From Kamptonema formosum PCC 6407 (GTDB lineage: Bacteria; Cyanobacteriota; Cyanobacteriia; Cyanobacteriales; Microcoleaceae), in assembly GCF_000332155.1 (NCBI RefSeq), contig NZ_KB235903.1, positions 2,028,263 through 2,092,262 on the forward strand: a DNA stretch of 64,000 nt, written 5' to 3'. The notes under the pieces were generated by a model. The model ran no database searches, was not told the origin of the DNA, and saw only the letters and a list, made by a program, of their open reading frames with translations. The position numbers and the translations under genes are program-made. This document shows positions 54,724-63,884 of this stretch, piece after piece (position 1 is the stretch's first letter; each line of letters starts with the position of its first letter).

Positions 54724-55464
54724 ATGCTTGGTTCAATTCGACAGTTGGCTCGAACTATAATATTTGCTGCTGCTTGTATGGGATGCCTCGCTAATCCGAT
54801 CGACTCGCTTTCATTATTAGCCCAAGAGCCAAAAGGAGATGGAAAACGTCCGCCCTACTGCGAAGGTAGTCCCCCTACCGGGAAAGTGAAATGCAATTAC
54901 GAGGGGGGCGATAACTATGAAGGGGATTTTGTCAATGGCCAGCCGCAGGGTAGAGGAATCTATGTTTATGCCAATGGCGATCGCTATGACGGAATGTTCC
55001 GTAATGGCGTACCTCATGGTCGAGGATTATTTATATTTAAAGACGACGCTCGCTATGACGGAGTGTTTCAAAATGGCACGATGAAACAGGGGACGGTGAT
55101 ATTTCCTAATGGCGATCGCTACATCGGAAATTTTCAGGTAGTTAGGAATGTAGAAACTAACGTTATTAGCAGTCAACCTGGTGGGCAAGGAGAATTTATT
55201 TATGCTAACGGCGATCGCTACGTAGGACAATTCTTTGCGGGTTCCCCTTTTGGTAGAGGGGTATTAACGCGGACAGATGGCACGCGCTGCACTGGACAGT
55301 TCTTAAATCAAGCTCTTGATGCTAAAGCTAACTGCACTTTCCCCAGCGGTGCCCGTTATGAAGGTGAATTGCGCGGAGGTGTACCTCATGGCTTTGGCAC
55401 AATCATCGATACTAAGGGGAGGCGCTTTCCGGGCGTTTTCCGCCAAGGCAAGCTAGCGGAATGA
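54724..55464 (+). CDS. Secreted MORN-repeat protein 1
   Basis: A 246-aa protein with a signal-peptide-like N-terminus (TIIFAAACMGCLANP) and then at least seven MORN repeats of about 23 residues (NYEGDFVNGQPQGRGIYVYA, NGDRYDGMFRNGVPHGRG, ARYEGELRGGVPHGFG). MORN repeats form beta-hairpin sheets that bind lipids or proteins. Two Cys pairs (PYCEGSPPTGKVKC, TRCTGQ) could form disulfides outside the cytosol. It is followed after 43 bases by a paralogue. Several NGDRY repeats are encoded by sequence containing the HIP1 core GGCGATCGC. Confidence 0.85.
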   Translation: MLGSIRQLARTIIFAAACMGCLANPIDSLSLLAQEPKGDGKRPPYCEGSPPTGKVKCNYEGGDNYEGDFVNGQPQGRGIYVYANGDRYDGMFRNGVPHGRGLFIFKDDARYDGVFQNGTMKQGTVIFPNGDRYIGNFQVVRNVETNVISSQPGGQGEFIYANGDRYVGQFFAGSPFGRGVLTRTDGTRCTGQFLNQALDAKANCTFPSGARYEGELRGGVPHGFGTIIDTKGRRFPGVFRQGKLAE

Positions 55465-55507
55465 GCGAGAATTGGAAAGTTTTATGGGGTAAAAAGGAAG
55501 AATTTTA

Positions 55508-56287
55508 ATGATACAAGACAGCAGAAAAAGGATACAAGACAATTATAGCTACAAGTGGATAGGAGACACTCTACCAATGATTTTCCAATCTCAAAAACTA
55601 GGAATCGGGTTATTAGTTGCATCAGTTATTGGAACTACTAGCTATCTTATACAGCCGTTGCCATCACTGGCCCAAGCAGAAGCTACTTCAGGTCGCTGCA
55701 TACCCAATATCCCCACAGGCAGAGTGAAATGTGACTACAACAATGGCGACAGCTATATCGGAAATTTCCTTAACGGTTTGCCCAATGGTACGGGAGTATA
55801 TGTATATGACGATCGCAATCGCTATGAAGGTCAGTTTCGCAAGGGTCTACCAAATGGCAGAGGAGTTTTCATTTTCTTGAATGATGCTCGAATTGAGGGA
55901 GTATTCCAAGATGGCAAAATCAGATTTGGTACGGCAATTTTCACGAATGGCGATCGCTACATCGGCCCTTTCGATATAGAACGAAGAATCGGTACGCCGA
56001 GTGGTCGCGGGCAATTTATCTTCGCCAATGGCGATCGCTTTCAGGGAGAATTTGTGGGCGGACACCCTTTAGGTAATGGGACATTCACCCGCCCGGACGG
56101 CACCCGCTGCCAAGGTCAGTTTTATAGTGACGAACTCGATGCTAGAGGAATTTGTACCTTTGCCAACGGCATCCGCTATGAAGGAGAGTTGCGGAAAGGA
56201 TTACCTCACGGCAAAGGGACGATCGTAGATGCCAACGGCAAGCGCTTTCCGGGAATTTTCCGCGATGGTCAACGCATTGAACAGTAA
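55508..56287 (+). CDS. Secreted MORN-repeat protein 2
   Basis: A 259-aa paralogue of the preceding gene. A hydrophobic segment at about 30-50 (LGIGLLVASVIGTTSYLI) is followed by a likely cleavage site at SLAQAEA. Seven MORN repeats follow with the same layout and conserved Cys pairs (GRCIPNIPTGRVKC, TRCQGQ). ATG 55508 has AAAAAGGAAGAATTT upstream; ATG 55577 would give a more typical signal peptide start. The pair arose by tandem duplication. The biological role is unknown; the surface or periplasm is the expected location. Confidence 0.85.
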   Translation: MIQDSRKRIQDNYSYKWIGDTLPMIFQSQKLGIGLLVASVIGTTSYLIQPLPSLAQAEATSGRCIPNIPTGRVKCDYNNGDSYIGNFLNGLPNGTGVYVYDDRNRYEGQFRKGLPNGRGVFIFLNDARIEGVFQDGKIRFGTAIFTNGDRYIGPFDIERRIGTPSGRGQFIFANGDRFQGEFVGGHPLGNGTFTRPDGTRCQGQFYSDELDARGICTFANGIRYEGELRKGLPHGKGTIVDANGKRFPGIFRDGQRIEQ

Positions 56288-56375
56288 AAACAATTAAAAA
56301 TTGAAAATTGAAAATTAGATTAAGTTCTAATTTTTAATTTTTAATCGGCATAGCGTTGCTTGCCGTAGGACTGAC

Positions 56376-57029
56376 TCACTCCGCCAAAACTTCCCTAACC
56401 CTTTCCCGAAACAAACGCACCGCCGCCCTTTGTCCGATAGTTTTACTTTGTTCTATCAAACCCGGAATTTCTGCGATCGGCAAAAACGGAAAAGCCAGAC
56501 TATTCTCCCTCTCTTCATAGCTTCCATCAACCAATTGATATACTTGAAGACTTTGATTTCGATATCTCCAGATTTCAGGAACCCCCAGAGAAGCATAAAT
56601 CGAGAACTTATTCAAAGAAGAACTCGTGTAGTCTGATTCTACTACTAAATCCGGTGCAGGATCTGCGGGTAAATCAATTTCATCTTTATCTCTAACTAAA
56701 GATTCATTTTGAATGTAAAAACAAGTATCTGGTTCAATAGCACGAGCTAAATCCTCCCGTTCAAGAGTCAACGCACCGAGACTCATAGCTTCAATTTCTA
56801 ACTCATCTGCTAAAGCTCCAATAAAGAGTTCGAGCATAACTTTAGGTCTTTCATGTTTAGGCAATGGCATTCTGATTTCTAAAACTCCTTCGGCATAAGC
56901 AATTCTCCAGGCTCTACCATCGCCGACATCAGACATTATCGCTTTAAATGTTAGCCATTTAATGCCTGTCAAAGTAATTAATTTTTCCTCATTACTTCGT
57001 AGCGGAGGAGTCAAGGTAGTTGTTACCAT
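56376..57029 (-). CDS. Uma2-family PD-(D/E)XK nuclease-like protein
   Basis: A 217-aa protein with the Uma2 fold: LTGIKWLTFKAIMSDVGDG, RIAYAEGVLEIRMPLPKHER, EPDTCFYIQNE, LPADPAPDLVVESDYTSSS (the nuclease-core D/E) and ASLGVPEIWRYRN. The start is ATG 57029. It is only distantly related to the Uma2 protein at 32171. The role is unknown, although the family is highly multiplied in cyanobacteria. Confidence 0.88.
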   Translation of the reverse strand: MVTTTLTPPLRSNEEKLITLTGIKWLTFKAIMSDVGDGRAWRIAYAEGVLEIRMPLPKHERPKVMLELFIGALADELEIEAMSLGALTLEREDLARAIEPDTCFYIQNESLVRDKDEIDLPADPAPDLVVESDYTSSSLNKFSIYASLGVPEIWRYRNQSLQVYQLVDGSYEERENSLAFPFLPIAEIPGLIEQSKTIGQRAAVRLFRERVREVLAE

Positions 57030-57067
57030 CTGAGGTAAAATTAGTTAAGTTTTTATTGATTTTAACA

Positions 57068-57096
57068 CTCCCTAACCGCCAAGGCGGTTGCTATAC
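57068..57096. repeat. Minimal family A end
   Basis: TCCCTAACCGCCAAGGCGGTTGCTATA: only the right-end portion (CCTAAC, GCGGTTGCTATA) remains, with no heptamer interior. It abuts the stop codon of the ACT-like gene on the minus strand. Confidence 0.5.
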
Positions 57097-57822
57097 TTAA
57101 AAACGCTCGCCCAGCAACCTCTGCCTCACCCCCTCAGCAATTTTCTGCCCCAGATACTCAGGAATCAAACTCTCATTCGGCCCCAACAAATACAAAATCA
57201 AGCGAGTACGCCCCCGCCAAACCAGCAAATTAGCATTCACCACCAACAAATCCTCTTGCCAAATGGCATACATTACCTTATAGAAAAGTCCAGGCTGGTT
57301 ATCCGCCTCAATCAGCAAAGCAGGTAAATGGAAAACAGGATCGACATAGAACTCAGTCGCCACATCCTCCAAACCCGCATCCAGATTAAATTCCACAGCG
57401 AGCATTTCTTCCACTTCAAAATGCCCCGCTAGGGCCTCCCGAACGGCCCTACAGACATTTTCTGCGGTTTTATCCGTCAGAACCTTACCCCCGCGTGACA
57501 CCACCAACTTGATAAACACCAACATCGGTGGGTAAATTTGTCCATAGAGACTGAGGCTGTGAATCGTCAGCCCGTAGGCCGCCAGCACGCCAAAAATATC
57601 GCTCAGCAGGAAAGACTGGTTACGGTAAGCAAAATGCAGAGCACTTTTACTACCCTCCGGTCTAATTTCAATCACAGCTTGCCTCGTTTTGTATAACTGG
57701 TAGGCTAGCTTCAGGTTTTGTAATTGAATCTCACTGCTGACAAATTGCTCATAAAATTGGGGAAACGCCCGATTAAAGCGCTTGAGCAGTTCCAATGTAG
57801 ATGGTTTTAAACCCGGAGCCAT
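57097..57822 (-). CDS. ACT-domain-like regulatory protein (cyanobacterial)
   Basis: A 241-aa protein. The middle (about 60-110; YRNQSFLLSDIFGVLAAYGL, TIHSLSLYGQIYPPMLVFIK) and the C-terminal part (about 155-205; LPALLIEADNQPGLFYKVMY, LLVVNANLLVWRGRTRLILY) have the beta-alpha-beta pattern of ACT domains as in GlnD or amino-acid-binding regulators. I see no catalytic domain. It probably binds a small ligand and controls a partner. The family is found across cyanobacteria without a named function. It is divergent from the GNAT gene 72 bases away. Confidence 0.75.
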   Translation of the reverse strand: MAPGLKPSTLELLKRFNRAFPQFYEQFVSSEIQLQNLKLAYQLYKTRQAVIEIRPEGSKSALHFAYRNQSFLLSDIFGVLAAYGLTIHSLSLYGQIYPPMLVFIKLVVSRGGKVLTDKTAENVCRAVREALAGHFEVEEMLAVEFNLDAGLEDVATEFYVDPVFHLPALLIEADNQPGLFYKVMYAIWQEDLLVVNANLLVWRGRTRLILYLLGPNESLIPEYLGQKIAEGVRQRLLGERF

Positions 57823-57852
57823 AATTGAGGGGAGGTACGGGAGATATACTAG

Positions 57853-58446
<594 letters not shown>

Positions 58447-58678
58447 CCCTCAAAGCTGCCAAGATGTCATTTTTTTGCGAAATTAAGCCAAAATTGAATT
58501 TGCCCAAAACCACCAAAGTATGATATATTGGCAATGCCATCAAAAAAATGTTGGTGTTTGGGAACAACTCAATCAAAAGTTTTGTTTCTCAAGGTGCGTA
58601 GTTAAGCTAAAATCAAAAAAAGCTTGACAATTGCATCATTCTATGAGCTAATGGCCATAGAATAAAAAATGACAACAA

Positions 58679-58752
58679 CGGGATGTAGCGCAGCTTGGTA
58701 GCGCGCCTGCTTTGGGAGCAGGATGTCGCAGGTTCAAATCCTGTCATCCCGA
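58679..58752 (+). tRNA. tRNA-Pro (UGG)
   Basis: A 74-base cloverleaf. The acceptor stem pairs CGGGATG with CATCCCG, followed by discriminator A. The anticodon stem is CCTGC/GCAGG with loop TTTGGGA, so the anticodon is TGG, reading CCA proline codons. The T-arm holds GGTTCAAATCC. The CCA tail is not encoded. Confidence 0.97.
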
Positions 58753-59389
58753 TTTAGAAGCCGTATAACTACATAATGAGTCAGTCTCAGCCTTTTAGAT
58801 TGTGACCGGAAATTACCGGAAACAAACCAAAAGAGCAAATGCTAGGACTACATTTTCGCGACTTTCCCAAAAAATGCGCGAAAATGTGTGAACAATGACT
58901 CGGCTTTTGAAACCTATTTTTCAAGGCTTTCCTTGCATTCCAGTCGTTTTGGTATAATCTGGGTGTAGTCAGAAACCAATGGTTCGGCTAAAAGGACAAA
59001 ATAACTCGCAACTACGAAAGTTGCCAACCGTGAAAGCTTTTTAAGCTACCAGCAAATACAGGCGTGCCTATTCTGGAGTAGTCCTCAATGTTTGCGGGTG
59101 TCTAAGACATTAAAAAGCGCTATTGCCGCAAGGTTATAGCTTTGTGGGATACCACCAATCCTTGCAATAGGATTGCTATATTTAGCTTTTCTTAGATTGT
59201 CTAGGAAAGTCTGAATTAAAAGTATCAGTCTGCGACTACTTATCATAGATAAAGGCAAGAGTCTTTGTTTAACTCTATTTCTTTTGGCAAGGTATATTCT
59301 AGCGCCAATCTTGGCCGCATTTAAAAATGCCGAGTCCATTTTTCTATAAGGGTTTCTAACCCTTGGTTTCCAAAGTCCCGTGAGGTTTT
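58753..59389. other. 637-bp gap between tRNA-Pro and tic22
   Basis: Contains small hairpins, such as AACTACGAAAGTT near 59012-59024 and GTGAAAGCTTTTTAAGC near 59029. An 84-codon minus-strand open frame at 59085-59339 encodes a basic, Leu/Ile-rich sequence without recognised motifs. I see no supported gene, though a small RNA or long 5' leader cannot be excluded. Confidence 0.4.
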
Positions 59390-60214
59390 ATGAAATCATT
59401 AGTTCGTTTGGGCGCAGTGTTGGGGATTTTAGGAAGCACTTTGCTCGCCCCTGCCCTCACACGCAATATGTCGGCACTGGCACTGCCCGATCCCCAGGTT
59501 TTGGAAAAGTTACGCCCAGTGCCAGTATTTACGATTACTGACGCGCAAGGTGCGCCCCTGATCGCTTCCGTTCCCAAAGAAGGTCAAAGCGGCAGCAATA
59601 CCTCTGTAGCTGGAGTTTTTATCAGTCAACGGGATGCTCAAGCTTTTGTCGATCGCCTAAAAACTAGAAATCCTCAATTAGCAGCATCAGTGAAGGTAGT
59701 ACCAGTATCTCTGGGGGAAATTTACCAGTTAAGCCAAGCTAACAAGGGTAAGGCAGAGGAAGTACAATTTGCCTATGTTCCTACCACTACCCAAGTGGAG
59801 TCTGCTAAAACCCTATTGCGCCAAGGCGGCCAACAGGTAAATGAATTTAGCGGTGTCCCTCTTTTCTTAGCTAGAGGCGGCCCAGAAAATGGATATTTGA
59901 CAATTCAACGGGGTCAAGAGCAAGTTATTCCTTTGTTTTTCAATAAAGAGGAATTACAGGGGATGTTGGAGCGCTTTAAGCAACAACAACCAAATATTGC
60001 TTCCTCGCTCAAGATCGAGGTTGTGAATTTAGAAGCTGTTTTGGAAGCAATGCGGACTGACAACGATCCATTTTTGAGCCAAATTATTTTAGTACCACCG
60101 AGAGAGTCGCTGGAATACGTGCGAACTCTGCAACCATCAGGTGGAAACCAACTGCAACCAGCACAACCAGGAGCAAGACCTTCTGCTCCAGTCCCAAGTC
60201 AACCTCGTCGCTAA
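59390..60214 (+). CDS. Tic22-family periplasmic/thylakoid-lumen protein
   Basis: A 274-aa protein with a signal peptide (MKSLVRLGAVLGILGSTLLA). Two related halves of the Tic22 fold follow: VPVFTITDAQGAPLIAS, GVFISQRDAQAFVDRLK, then GVPLFLARGG, QEQVIPLFFNKEELQGMLER. Cyanobacterial Tic22 is proposed to act in outer-membrane biogenesis or in thylakoid function; the plastid homologue acts in protein import. A Pro-rich tail (PSAPVPSQP) ends the protein. Start ATG 59390. No partner gene is adjacent. Confidence 0.93.
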   Translation: MKSLVRLGAVLGILGSTLLAPALTRNMSALALPDPQVLEKLRPVPVFTITDAQGAPLIASVPKEGQSGSNTSVAGVFISQRDAQAFVDRLKTRNPQLAASVKVVPVSLGEIYQLSQANKGKAEEVQFAYVPTTTQVESAKTLLRQGGQQVNEFSGVPLFLARGGPENGYLTIQRGQEQVIPLFFNKEELQGMLERFKQQQPNIASSLKIEVVNLEAVLEAMRTDNDPFLSQIILVPPRESLEYVRTLQPSGGNQLQPAQPGARPSAPVPSQPRR

Positions 60215-60311
60215 TAGTTAACTGTTAACTGTTAACTGTTAATTGGTCAGGACTTACGCAAAAATATCTGTAACGCCGCCATCTTTGGCGGCGATTTTAT
60301 CATTTTATTAA

Positions 60312-61247
60312 ATGACGGATTATTATATGGTTGTATCAGGGTTAGAACTTTGGGAGTGGTTAAATCAGGCGAAAGCTGAGGCGATCGCATCTAACATTTC
60401 TCTAACCGAACTTGAGTGGTGGCTGCAAGAGTTAGCAGGGATCGATCGCTTAAGTCTCCGCCTAGAATCCTTCAAAAATTCGCCCGAAGTTACTCTGAAG
60501 TTACCTTTTACTGACCTTAAGGATTTATGGCACCGCCGAGTCAGCGAACAGATGCCTGTACAATATTTAACTGGAACTGCCTATTGGCGGCATTTTTCTC
60601 TAAAAGTAACGCCTGCGGTATTGATTCCGCGTCCAGAGACAGAATTGATAATTGATTTAGCGGTGGAAGCAGCTAAACATCGATCGCAGATAGAAAGTTT
60701 AAATGCAAAATCCCATTGGGTAGATTTGGGAACTGGTAGCGGTGCGATCGCGCTGGGTTTAGCAGAAAGCTTGACAAATACTTTGATTCATGCTGTGGAT
60801 TATAGCTCGGATGCGATCGCTGTTGCTAGGCAAAATGCAGATAATTTGGGTTTAAGCGATCGCATTCAATTTTATCAAGGTTCGTGGTGGGAACCTTTAG
60901 AAAGCGCAATTATAGATGGTTTGCCCCTACGGGGTCAAATTAGCGGTATGGTTGCTAATCCGCCTTATATTCCTAGTAGTTTAGTGCCTAATTTGCAGCC
61001 GGAAGTGGCTAAACATGAGCCTCATTTAGCCTTAGATGGGGGAAGTGATGGGTTAGACTGTATTCGGCATTTAGTAGCAACAGCGCCGGATTATTTGCGA
61101 TCGGGTGGTGTCTGGTTGGTGGAAATGATGGAGGGACAAGCTGAGGTTGTGGTTGAGATATTGCATAGTGCGGGTAGTTACCGTGATATTGGAATTTATG
61201 CCGATCTAGCTGGGATAAAAAGGTTTGCGATCGCATTTAGAAAATGA
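60312..61247 (+). CDS. prmC: Peptide chain release factor N5-glutamine methyltransferase
   Basis: Methylates the GGQ glutamine of release factors RF1 and RF2 using S-adenosylmethionine. The helical N-terminal domain ends with VQYLTGTAYWRHFSLKVTPA, followed by VLIPRPETELIIDLA, the SAM loop VDLGTGSGAIALGLA and the catalytic motif NPPYIPSS. At 311 aa it is slightly longer than the E. coli enzyme. Two possible ATGs (60312 and 60327) start the same frame. It stands alone, as prfA is not adjacent. Confidence 0.95.
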   Translation: MTDYYMVVSGLELWEWLNQAKAEAIASNISLTELEWWLQELAGIDRLSLRLESFKNSPEVTLKLPFTDLKDLWHRRVSEQMPVQYLTGTAYWRHFSLKVTPAVLIPRPETELIIDLAVEAAKHRSQIESLNAKSHWVDLGTGSGAIALGLAESLTNTLIHAVDYSSDAIAVARQNADNLGLSDRIQFYQGSWWEPLESAIIDGLPLRGQISGMVANPPYIPSSLVPNLQPEVAKHEPHLALDGGSDGLDCIRHLVATAPDYLRSGGVWLVEMMEGQAEVVVEILHSAGSYRDIGIYADLAGIKRFAIAFRK

Positions 61248-61270
61248 ATAATATTAAATTTTATTCCTAT

Positions 61271-61378
61271 AGGACTTACGGTCATGGTTCCAGAAACCGG
61301 GTTTTTGAGATCGTATGTGGGTACGGGCGAAGTATTTTCGTCAAAAAACCCGGTTTCTTTGGTTGATGCGTAAGTCTT
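61271..61378. mobile_element. Family B element containing the intact ACCCGGTTTCT inverted repeat
   Basis: The outer ends are AGGACTTACGG and TGCGTAAGTCT. Inside lies an inverted repeat with arms AGAAACCGGGTTTTTGAG and TCAAAAAACCCGGTTTCT (61290-61362) around TCGTATGTGGGTACGGGCGA. The inside matches, in reverse orientation, the interrupted element at 18279-18437. Confidence 0.7.
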
Positions 61379-61431
61379 GTCCTATCTAATCTATCTAATA
61401 TTTGCGTCGGTTGTTATAGATAATAACAATA

Positions 61432-61460
61432 AAAAAAGAAGTGCATTGCACCTCTTTTTC
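61432..61460. terminator. Bidirectional terminator between prmC and GNAT gene
   Basis: The stem AGAAGTGCATTGCACCTCT with A-run on the left and T-run on the right can end transcripts from both converging genes. Confidence 0.7.
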
Positions 61461-61489
61461 TACTCTATTAAAAATCTTAAAAGCTAAGA

Positions 61490-62035
61490 TCATACAGTCA
61501 GCTTGACAGGATGAAAATTAACTTCTCCGTTCGCATCAATGGGTTGATTTTCGACTACCATATTCGCATCAAGTGGTTGATTTTCTAACACCATATTCGC
61601 GTCTATGGGTTGATTTTCTAACACCATTGTCGTACTTGCATTGCACTGGAAACCAATGCGTTCGTAGAAACTTTGTTTGTAGGTTGTCATCAGGTAGACT
61701 CGCTCTACTCGACACATCCGAGGATGGCTTAAAACAGTCTGTACTAACTTGCGGCCGAGTCCGCCGCCTTGATAGTCAGGATTAATGACTACATCCCAAA
61801 TTGTGGCGCGGTAGATACCGTCTGATGTAGCGCGAGCGAACCCGATCATGCGATCGCCATCCCAAACACTAACTACTGGTTCGCTGAACCGGAGCGCGGT
61901 TTCTAAATCTAAGAGCGATCGCTCCCTTGCCCAAAAAGCTGCTCCTTTAAACAACCCTTTTAATTGATGTAGGTCTACCTGCTCAGAACCGATACAAAAT
62001 TGGATGTTGCGGTAATCTCTCGTGGTTGAGTTCAT
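61490..62035 (-). CDS. GNAT-family N-acetyltransferase with C-terminal 11-residue repeats
   Basis: A 181-aa GNAT protein related to the one at 57895. The core has [40 protein letters not shown] (acetyl-CoA loop) and VYLMTTYKQSFYERIGF. After the fold come three tandem 11-residue repeats (MVLENQPIDAN, MVLENQPLDAN, MVVENQPIDAN) encoded by a 33-bp DNA repeat at 61529-61627, absent from the other GNAT. ATG 62035 (MNSTTRDY) is chosen; a TTG at 62041 is also in frame. The substrate is unknown. Confidence 0.88.
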   Translation of the reverse strand: MNSTTRDYRNIQFCIGSEQVDLHQLKGLFKGAAFWARERSLLDLETALRFSEPVVSVWDGDRMIGFARATSDGIYRATIWDVVINPDYQGGGLGRKLVQTVLSHPRMCRVERVYLMTTYKQSFYERIGFQCNASTTMVLENQPIDANMVLENQPLDANMVVENQPIDANGEVNFHPVKLTV

Positions 62036-62442
62036 TCTCAATTTGCCTTCAAGTTGGGTTTAAACTATCTGAAATTGGTGTATTTGTATGCTGACGGCTT
62101 TAAACGATTCGCGCTTTAGCAGCCCATTTTTTGTTAATAATGCCGGCAACAAAGCTGATAGTAAACGTAGTAGATGACGGTTTTTTATCTGGAAAAGTGC
62201 CTGATAGTATAGTCTCTGGCTAAACCCGCCTCTACAAAACATCTACTGTTTTTTATATCCACCTACTTATTACTTTTCATATCTTATCCATCTATTCGGT
62301 AATTATCAATACATTTTGGCAAAAATCTTAGTTTTTTTGTTATGGATTTATGACATTTTCGACTATCTAAATCTCTTAAAAACAGCAGCAGGGTGAGGAT
62401 TACCCACCCTACAAAACTTACAGTTCAAAACCGCTTGCGGGC
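62036..62442. other. 407-bp gap with no supported gene
   Basis: AT-rich region between the GNAT and hemB genes. It contains a short hairpin GGGTGAGGATTACCCACCC at 62392-62410, which probably terminates hemB. A 60-codon minus-strand open frame at 62060-62242 shows no protein features. Confidence 0.4.
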
Positions 62443-63420
62443 TTAAAGCCAACGGGCTGCATCCTTGGCATGATACGTTAAAATCAAGTCAGCACCAGCG
62501 CGTTTAAACCCTGTGAGGGTTTCCATTACGACTTTTTGTTCATCAATCCAACCATTAAGGGCGGCGGCTTTTACCATCGCATATTCGCCAGAAACGTTGT
62601 AGGCTGCGACTGGTAAATTAGTGGCTTCCTTGACGCGCCAGATGATGTCCATGTAAGCCAAAGCTGGCTTGACCATTAGCATATCAGCGCCTTCAGCGAT
62701 GTCAAGGGCAATTTCCTTGAGGGCTTCGCGACCATTTCCGGGGTCCATTTGGTAAGTACGGCGATCGCCAAATTGCGGAGTTGAATCAGCAGCATCCCGG
62801 AATGGGCCATAATAAGCTGAGGCATATTTAGCTGCATAAGAAAGAATAGGGATATCTTCAAATCCAGCGCCGTCTAAGCCTTCGCGAATTGCCTGCACAA
62901 AACCATCCATCATCCCCGAAGGTGCGATAATATCAGCACCAGCTTGAGCTTGAGCGATCGCAGTTTTCTTTAGTAACTCCAGTGTGGGGTCGTTCAAAAC
63001 CCGACCAGTTAAATCTCCGACTTGCAAATAGCCGCAGTGACCGTGACTGGTATATTCGCACAAACAAGTATCCACAATTACCACGAGGTCGGGTACGGCT
63101 TTTTTAACTGCTGCGGTAGCTTTTTGCACAATTCCGCAGTCATGCCACGCGCCCGTAGCTTCTGTATCCTTATCTTCAGGAATGCCAAATAAGATAATTG
63201 CGGGAATGCCGAGGTCGTAAACTTCTTTGGCTTCTTCTACAATTTTGTCTACCGATAGCTGGTAGACTCCCGGCATAGATTTAACTTCTGTCGCTACAGA
63301 TTCCCCTGGCACGGCAAACAGAGGATATATTAAATCGTTAGTAGTCAAGACCGTTTCGCGTACCATCCTACGTAGTTGGGGATTTTGGCGAAGGCGGCGA
63401 GGGCGATGTGTTGGAAACAT
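62443..63420 (-). CDS. hemB: Delta-aminolevulinic acid dehydratase (porphobilinogen synthase)
   Basis: Condenses two 5-aminolevulinate molecules to porphobilinogen, the first common step to haem, chlorophyll and bilins. The metal site region reads [17 protein letters not shown]; active-site lysines are in [18 protein letters not shown] and [14 protein letters not shown], and the lid in [14 protein letters not shown]. At 325 aa it has standard length. The start is ATG 63420. It is monocistronic, with a hairpin-rich gap upstream. Confidence 0.97.
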   Translation of the reverse strand: MFPTHRPRRLRQNPQLRRMVRETVLTTNDLIYPLFAVPGESVATEVKSMPGVYQLSVDKIVEEAKEVYDLGIPAIILFGIPEDKDTEATGAWHDCGIVQKATAAVKKAVPDLVVIVDTCLCEYTSHGHCGYLQVGDLTGRVLNDPTLELLKKTAIAQAQAGADIIAPSGMMDGFVQAIREGLDGAGFEDIPILSYAAKYASAYYGPFRDAADSTPQFGDRRTYQMDPGNGREALKEIALDIAEGADMLMVKPALAYMDIIWRVKEATNLPVAAYNVSGEYAMVKAAALNGWIDEQKVVMETLTGFKRAGADLILTYHAKDAARWL

Positions 63421-63645
63421 GATTTTTTTAAGTGTTGAGTCAGTTAGACTTTTGGGCTGATAATGATTGCCCTGTTGCTAAGTCTAGAACTTCTGGTTTC
63501 CCCAAAGCACAACGCTTAAATAAATTTCTGAGGACTAAAGCCAAGTATTACACTTAAATTAACTTGTAGGGTGCATCAGACGCAGCTATCGGTTGATAGA
63601 ATCAGGTTTGATACTCTGAGATGCCTGACTAAATTTGTGCTAGTT

Positions 63646-63776
63646 GCTATAGTCCGCCAGAGGTTGAAACCCCTGTCTGATAGTGAAAGTCGTCTGAAGA
63701 CGACTAGATAGCTAGTATTTGAGTCGGTTTTAACCGACTTGGGCTATTACTCAGGGGTTTTAACCCCTGGCGGGTT
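63646..63776. repeat. Nested palindromic repeat array
   Basis: The outer arms CCGCCAGAGGTTGAAACCCC and GGGGTTTTAACCCCTGGCGG can pair across the whole block. Two small hairpins lie inside: AGTCGTCTGAAGACGACT and AGTCGGTTTTAACCGACT. The style matches the repeats at 50827-51039. Confidence 0.7.
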
Positions 63777-63830
63777 TCGGAAAAATGAAACAGCCCTTTC
63801 CTTATTTAAGCAGGGCTGATTCATTTCGCT

Positions 63831-63876
63831 AAATTGAGAAACCCGGTTCCTTTAAAAAATCGGCTTTCTCAATTTA
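63831..63876. terminator. Hairpin downstream of rpmA
   Basis: The arms AAATTGAGAAACCCGG and TCGGCTTTCTCAATTT lie just after the rpmA stop on the minus strand. A second hairpin (CAGCCCTTTCC / GCAGGGCTG) lies at 63791-63818. Either could end the rpmA transcript; the inner bases recall the ACCCGGTTTCT repeat. Confidence 0.55.
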
Positions 63877-63884
63877 GCTGTTGA

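Noticed and set aside
59085-59339. 84-codon minus-strand open frame after tRNA-Pro
   Set aside because: Basic and Leu/Ile-rich but without a recognised domain, ribosome-binding site or neighbour support; kept only as an unexplained gap.
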